Positions 58,201-64,000 of a DNA stretch of 64,000 nt are shown here, piece after piece; within the stretch, counting starts at the first letter, position 1; every line of letters begins with the position of its first letter. The notes under the pieces were generated by a model. It had not been told where the DNA came from and made no database searches. It saw nothing but the letters and a program-made list of their open reading frames with translations. Origin of the DNA: Perognathus longimembris pacificus (Eukaryota; Chordata; Mammalia; Rodentia; Heteromyidae); NCBI RefSeq assembly GCF_023159225.1, contig NC_063171.1, forward strand, positions 13,066,326 through 13,130,325, given 5' to 3'. A program made the translations under genes and the position numbers.

Positions 58201-59103
58201 GTCAGTTTGCAACAAGTCTGTCTTTGATGAAATGACAAAAAAATTATAAATTGTGCTCAAAACACTGCACTGCTATATACAGAAAAATTAAAATTGAGCA
58301 TATCCCTCTGTATATATCTAAATATTAAATCAGCTTACTTCAAAGAGCTGAATGAAAAGGCTAAAAATATCTCTGAAAAATTTGACTTTATGACATTGTC
58401 ATAGGCAATAATTTTGGAGTAAGAGCCTACCTAAGGAACGCAGGAGAAAAAGTAAATAGAACAAAGTGATTCTACAAAGCTAAGAAGCTTCTGTACAGAC
58501 AAGACAAAAGTCAACAAAAGGAAGACATAGTAACTCACAGAATAGGAGACATTTTTGTATACACATACATATAATATATGGAAAGACTAATAGTGGGAAT
58601 AAGTCAATAATGAAAAACAGGAGCAAAGAAATAAAACAGTGAACTAAAACATTGGAAAATATGCTTAATGTATGTTTTCAAAGTAAGAAACAAATATGAA
58701 CCAAAGAATGGCATATAAATGGCAATGATAAAGCTAAGAGTAATATGGTATAATGAGGAAGCAGAGGAGAGATGGGTCTTACTCAGGCTGGTAGAAATGT
58801 AAAGCATGAGAGCCACCATACAAAATAATGCAGAGATGCCTCAGGAAATATGTAGGTATACCAAGTTATATTGCTTTGGGGTATATCTTGAAGAAAATGA
58901 GTTCAGTATATAAAACAGATGCCTGCAGACCTGTTTTTATAAAGCATTATTACATAAGATAGGAAACATAATAACACTCAATGTCTGACAAAGGATGGAT
59001 GCAGGCAGAATAGATAGCATAGAGTTTTACTCACCCACTTAGAGTGAAAATACATTATTTGCTGAAAAATAGGTAGAACATCCTGTTAAATGAAATAAGT
59101 TCA

Positions 59104-59162
59104 TATATGTTATAATATATATGTATATATATACATATATATATATATACATACATATGTGT
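59104..59162. repeat. (AT)n/(TATACA)n low-complexity tract
   Basis: Alternating TATA with CATA interruptions, directly after the end of the ancient L1. Confidence 0.9.
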
Positions 59163-62100
59163 AGATATTACTAAGTTTTTGACTATGCTAGCCTGGAAGA
59201 GCATTCTCTTTGACCTCCTGAATAAGCTATAATGTAAGGTGTGCCACTATTGTATTTTTATACTGTAGAACTAGAAGAGACAGTTCAAATGCTCTGAACC
59301 TAACTGATAAGGAAGTAGAAAAGCTAATTACTCTGATTAGATCACTATAGTAAGGAAATACCTAAAATATACAAATATAATGAATTACTTAAAGAGGATC
59401 AATAAAAGAAGAAGAGGAAAAAGAAGGATAGAAAAGGTTAGAAGGGAAAGAAAGTAAAAAGATTAAAAGACTATGCCTAGCCAGCATGTATGGACTGAAA
59501 CCCTGACAAATGCAATTACTATCAAATGAGTCAAATTGTAAAGAGTGTGAAAACCTTATAGGAAAACTATATTTGTGGTGCCTTAAGCTGAGATATGTGT
59601 ATAATATTAAAACTATGAGTTTAGACTTGACAAGAGCAAATTTGAGGGTGGTGAGATCAAAATCCTGGAACTCAATTATTAGTGTAGATAAAAAAAGGAG
59701 GAACATATACTGAATTTCTGAGTAGAAGCCAGATATAATTAGTGAAGATTCAAAATCAGCTTTATTAGACCATTATATTACCTTCATGGAATAAAGTGGA
59801 ATGATGTGAGGCATTGAAAAAAATAAATATAAGCAATGTCAAGCAAATGTATAAGCAATGTTTACTGTAAGCAGAAGAAAGGCTTAGGAAGCACCTATCA
59901 AAAATATGAATAGTACATTTAAAAAAACAAGAAAGTAAAGATTATAAAAATAAAATATGACTATGTACTAGAGGAGGAACACAATCAATGATATTGATTA
60001 TAATGGAAAGATGGCTATAATTATTTAAGGTACATGGTGTAACCTAATTTGACAAAAAATGCAGTTTAAGTAGAAAAATGCATGTTGATCCATTGCAAAG
60101 TAATAAGCAAACTGTGAAGGAAGACATGGGTCTTCCAGAATATGAGTTGATGAGAAGATACAGATCTATGGATATTTTTATTATAATTTTTCAGGTATTA
60201 AAGTAACATCAAATTGATTAATTATTTCTAGGAGTAAGTAGATGCTTGAACTTGGGAAGCAAAGTCAGGATTCTGATAGTGCTACATAACAATTGGGATT
60301 ATGGTCAGCATTTTTGTGTGTGTGTGAGAGCAGAAGTTGTAAATCAATGTGGCTGTTTCTGTCTCATCAGTTTTGCCTATGCTGATGCAAACACACAATG
60401 GTTAATTTAGGCATTGAAACTTAGAGGAGATGGACAAGCCATGTGAGAAAATGGCAGTATGCTTGAGAGTATAAGAGTGTTTATGAGGAATAATTGTGAA
60501 ATATTAAATAGGAAAATCTGAAAATAGAGAATTAGTAATAATTATAAAAATAATGAATATAAATCCTATTACTTTTGAAGTTTGTTTGAATACCAAAACA
60601 AAGAAAACTGATATTGAAAGAAGTTAGTGCTGATCGAAATAAAGTCAGAATTTCTTCAAAATGAGATTTTGATAATACAAACAAGCAGACAATATCGAAG
60701 AGAGCAGAGGATTAATTGAGGAAATTTTGGCAAAGAAGGTAACATGATTATGTTGGAAAAATCAATAATTCTTAGATAAGTTTTATGAGAGGATTTCTAC
60801 AGATTTATAGAAATAATCACAAGTTAAGACCAGATGAGAGGAATATGTTGATGAGAGGAATATGAAAAGATAAGTAATTAAATTCATTGGGTAGTATGCA
60901 AGCGTATACAAATGTATTAACTAAATATAGTTGATTCTAAAGAGAATTCAAATAGTTTAATTCCTTAGAAAGGCAAAGGCAAATTTCAGCAAAATAAAAA
61001 ACTAGAGAGCAGTACTTGAAAATAGTAGGTTGGGGTCAAAAGAAAAAGATTAGACCAATGAAGAGAAGGAAAATACAGCCAACAACCCAATGCATATCTG
61101 ACAAAATGAAGAAAGTAAGGGAAAGGGTACGTAGGTACAGGAGGGATGGTGAGACTGAGATCATTGAAAGTGGTGCTTATAATGATCAGAATGCATCCTA
61201 TTTGTAAACTATTAAATTGTAATTCATTGGTACAACTACTTAAATATGCTTTTAAAATGAAATAAAAATATCTTCTTCACAGTTAGGGCAGGAATCAAGG
61301 AGTATTCAAAACTGAAAAAGGGAAAGAACTTTTGCTTTCAGTGGATGTCAATATCTTCCTACCTTGTTTGGATTAGAAACACCTATATAAGTAAACTGCA
61401 TATCGGAATGTGTTTGGTGATATTCCCAGAGATTATTAGGTGAGGAACATGAATCTCTTACTTACTGGATGGCGTAATGTCTTGATGCATTCACAAAATA
61501 ATGACATCAACGGGTCATAATGATAAGACAGGAGGTTTGCTTTTAGGAAGTAGAGTAATGAAGGTTCTTTCTTGGCCTGTCTCCTTTCTGTATTCTCTTC
61601 TTCTGTATATATGCTGCCATTATGTGAACTACTCTGAGAGACATGCCTTCCCCACCTTGGTGGATGGAACTGTCTGAAATGATGAGCTAAAATAAGTAAT
61701 TTTCACTTGCACTTGCAGGTAAAAGGACACAGTGATGAGGAAACTACCTAATGTGGAAGGGCAGAAAATGAATTGTCCTAAAAGAAAAGTCAAAAAAGGA
61801 TGCAAGTGGTTTCCATTATACAGAGTATCCAGAATCACAGACAATTTAAAGTAGATAGAAAATGTGCAGGTTTGGTGATTAAGATAAGGGATGAACAAGA
61901 GGACTGTAATTTCTCTGGCAACAACAATAAACAGAGCAAAGAGCCTAATAAAATTGACCTTGGAGAACCCAGTGCCACTAGTTTGTGGAATTACAACTAT
62001 TTTCAAGATAGGGAAATGTGTAGCTGCTTTATTAAAGAAATCTGTATAAATCTTCTGTCTCTGCTACAAATTAAAGTACACAAGTTATAATCATTGTTAA

Positions 62101-62490
62101 GGGAATAAACAATTAAAAGTTGTTAAGATATGTTTAGCAATGAGTTTTCTTAAAAATCATTCTAAATTTTTAGCACATTGTTCCCGAACATGGCTATCTA
62201 AAAAAAATTGCAATTGTTTGCTGTAAAGATAAATAAAGCATAGTAAACAACTTTAAATTTTGCTTATAGGGAACATAGGCAAAACATTTTAATTCCAAAG
62301 TAAAATCATTTCATATTTTACTTTTTATGATGCTTTTCGTTCTTTTCAAAATTCAAAATCATCCTGATTCTTCAAAGTAGTTACTCTGCTTTCTCATAAT
62401 CAAAGTGCACTAAAATGTTCGGAATATTTTACTTTATGTATTTTTTTTAATTAAAGGGCATTCTGTCGTCAAGAGGTTCACAAAACATAA
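59163..62490. other. Unique-looking AT-rich sequence
   Basis: No gene, exon, RNA gene or confident repeat. About 59395-59465 is purine-rich (GAAGA/AAAGAA words). A (GT)n of about 7 units lies at 60315-60327. Confidence 0.4.
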
Positions 62491-62790
62491 GATCAGTTAT
62501 GGTGGTCTATGTCTATAGTCCCAGCACTCAAGCTGCAGAGGATGTTCTCACAATTTAAGACCAGCCTAACTACATGTAAGAGACTCTATCTCAAGAATAA
62601 GTATAAACAAATTGATCTTGAGTATCAAAATCCAGAGATTGCATAAACACACAAGCCCAAAAACCCTTACTTTCAATTAACCATCCAAAAGCCAGAACTA
62701 GAGGTTTGTCTCCACTGGCAGAGTGCCTGCTCCGAGAAAGCTAAGTGACTACAGGAGGCTCTCAGTTCTAGCCTCAGTGCCAGTGTGATG
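62491..62790 (+). mobile_element. B1-like plus ID-like SINE sequence
   Basis: The first part (62491-62595) is 7SL/B1-like: ctatagtcccagcactcaag, aagaccagcctaactac and agactctatctcaag. The second (about 62693-62790) is ID-like: tctccactggcagagtgcct and ctcagttctagcctcagtgc. About 95 bp of A-rich linker separates them. They may be one composite element (as in B1-dID) or two neighbours. A (CA)n tract follows at once. Confidence 0.6.
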
Positions 62791-62792
62791 CC

Positions 62793-62796
<4 letters not shown>

Positions 62797-62829
<33 letters not shown>
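62797..62829. repeat. (CA)n microsatellite
   Basis: A pure CA run directly after the ID-like sequence, possibly grown from its tail. Confidence 0.93.
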
Positions 62830-62833
<4 letters not shown>

Positions 62834-63049
62834 CAAAACATTCAAAACTAATGAAATATCTATTGAGAACTAATCATGATAACTTTTCTTCATACCTTTA
62901 TTTCTTTTACAACCTTTCTTTATTTCATATGAAAAAAACTTACACATGCAAGATAATAATTGAGATGCTTCTGTTTACAGAATTAATACAGAACAGTGCA
63001 ATTAATCTTTGTTTTTCTTTTTAATTCCTTTTTTCTTTTTTAGTAGTAG

Positions 63050-63355
63050 AGTTAAGACACAGAGTCTCACAGTTGCTAGGCTGATGCACTCTATTATTTT
63101 AATTATTTTTTATTGCTTTAAATATTATTTTTCTTCCCACTCAAGTGAAGTCCTGAATCACTGTCACCTACTAAATTTAGTCTTCCTTTCATTGCGGGGA
63201 TCACAAGTATGTAACAGTGCATCCGAGTTTCCTCTATGGAGACGAAGTCTTTTGGACTTTTCTGCTCTGAATGGCCTCAAACTATGATTCACCCAACCTC
63301 AGCCTCCAACATATTTTAGTACAATCAACATGAATCATTGTTCCTAGCTGTGGAT
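63050..63355 (-). mobile_element. Degenerate 7SL/B1-like sequence, minus strand
   Basis: Antisense words typical of B1-like SINEs occur twice: acacagagtctcacagttgc (63058-63077) with ggggatcacaagtatg (63196-63211), and tggcctcaaactatgattca with caacctcagcctccaacata (63269-63312). This suggests two old monomers separated by AT-rich DNA. No TSD. Confidence 0.5.
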
Positions 63356-64000
63356 TGAGAAAGACTTTTGTATAAAATTTACCTATAACATCACATCTCG
63401 AGGCATCTGTGGATCATTATAAATCTTGTTGCTCTCATCTGTGCTGAAATCTCTTAACTAATTAATGAAAATTTAGAATAATGTCAACAGTAATATCAAT
63501 GTTACATTTGAGTCTGTGGGGCAAGATATACTTTTTATCATTTAATTTAGTATATCTGCAGTATTTGTTGGGAGTAAATAATGTTTTTAAAATAGTACTT
63601 AATTACAGGAGTGAGTAAAATAGGCACTTATTAGAAACCAGAGAAAAATATGGCCATTTTATTGTTTTTGATGCCTAGTGTACATATATAATTAAGCGCC
63701 TTGTGAAATATAATGTAATATTGGCTCAATCTTTTGTCTAAAAGGAACTTAAAATGAAGAAAATAAAATTTCTTTCTTGAAATTAAATATGTACTTATAT
63801 TCTTCCTATAACCCATAATTACAGAATATAGGGATTTTGATAAATAAAAGTCACACAGAAAGAATGAAAGGCAGCCTTTACCATGAGGGAGCAGATGTTT
63901 TCTTTTCATACGAGACTCTAAACTTTCATCACACACTGCTAATTACAATCTGTACATTGGTATTCTTGCAATTCAAACCATTAACCTTCATCTGTAGCAC
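63356..64000. other. Unique-looking AT-rich sequence to the window end
   Basis: No gene or repeat recognised. The last frame-length open reading (63631-63936, minus) has no domain and is at chance length. Confidence 0.4.

Larger units (their letters stand above)
56031..59110 (+). mobile_element. Ancient L1 (ORF1- and ORF2-derived), interrupted
   Basis: About 56480-57110 matches old L1/HAL1 ORF1 order: aatagatggaagatttccta, aaatctaatcatggggcaga, agaatacatatttcaag, then gatttttcaagcaaaaatta and aaggaatttgttacccta. About 57400-57725 and 58200-59110 follow ORF2 C-terminal order (tagtaaccaggatattatat; atgcctcaggaaatatgtag; atgaaataagttcatatatg). Heavily diverged, no open frame. Two non-L1 segments lie inside (57111-57339 and 57725-58200). 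Confidence 0.65.

Overview
This window reads as intergenic or intronic DNA from a rodent nuclear genome. It is AT-rich, packed with retrotransposons and microsatellites, and I found no intact protein-coding gene, exon, rRNA, tRNA gene or CRISPR array. The strongest taxonomic clue is a dimeric SINE found in at least eight copies. Its left half is ID-like (tRNA-Ala-like, with clear A and B boxes) and its right half is a distinct monomer; this matches my recollection of the IDL-Geo SINE described from Geomyoidea (kangaroo rats, pocket mice, pocket gophers). I therefore infer a geomyoid rodent, without naming a species.

Layout. 1-11 kb is mostly unique AT-rich DNA with SINEs, an L1 3' tip and one endogenous-retrovirus-type LTR (about 8.84-9.27 kb). 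11.4-20 kb holds several L1 insertions, at least two with the 5' inversion typical of twin priming, and a 157-bp (GGA)n tract. 20-30 kb has four fresh-looking SINEs, ancient L1 remnants, a (TTCC)n tract, a MaLR-like LTR remnant and small L1 insertions with clear target-site duplications (TSDs). 32.6-48 kb is an almost continuous stack of nested retroelements. An old L1 (34.2-46.3 kb) is interrupted by a solo LTR, by a processed retrocopy and by a younger L1. The younger L1 (39.59-45.54 kb) is itself interrupted by two SINEs. A separate L1 downstream carries a second solo LTR of the same family in the opposite orientation, with an exact 6-bp TSD. 51.8-53.8 kb has another LTR and a young 5'-truncated L1. 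54-64 kb is unique sequence with an ancient L1, composite SINEs and microsatellites.

The elements do not form a working pathway. SINEs and the retrocopy depend on L1 machinery in trans, and the order of nesting gives a relative timeline: old L1 first, then solo LTR, retrocopy and young L1, then the SINEs inside the young L1. All L1 reading frames seen are broken. I did not find a new gene system. The observations most worth following are a GC-rich tandem array in an L1 5' UTR, an L1 that keeps both ends but has lost internal domains, and two SINE families that share one right-hand monomer.
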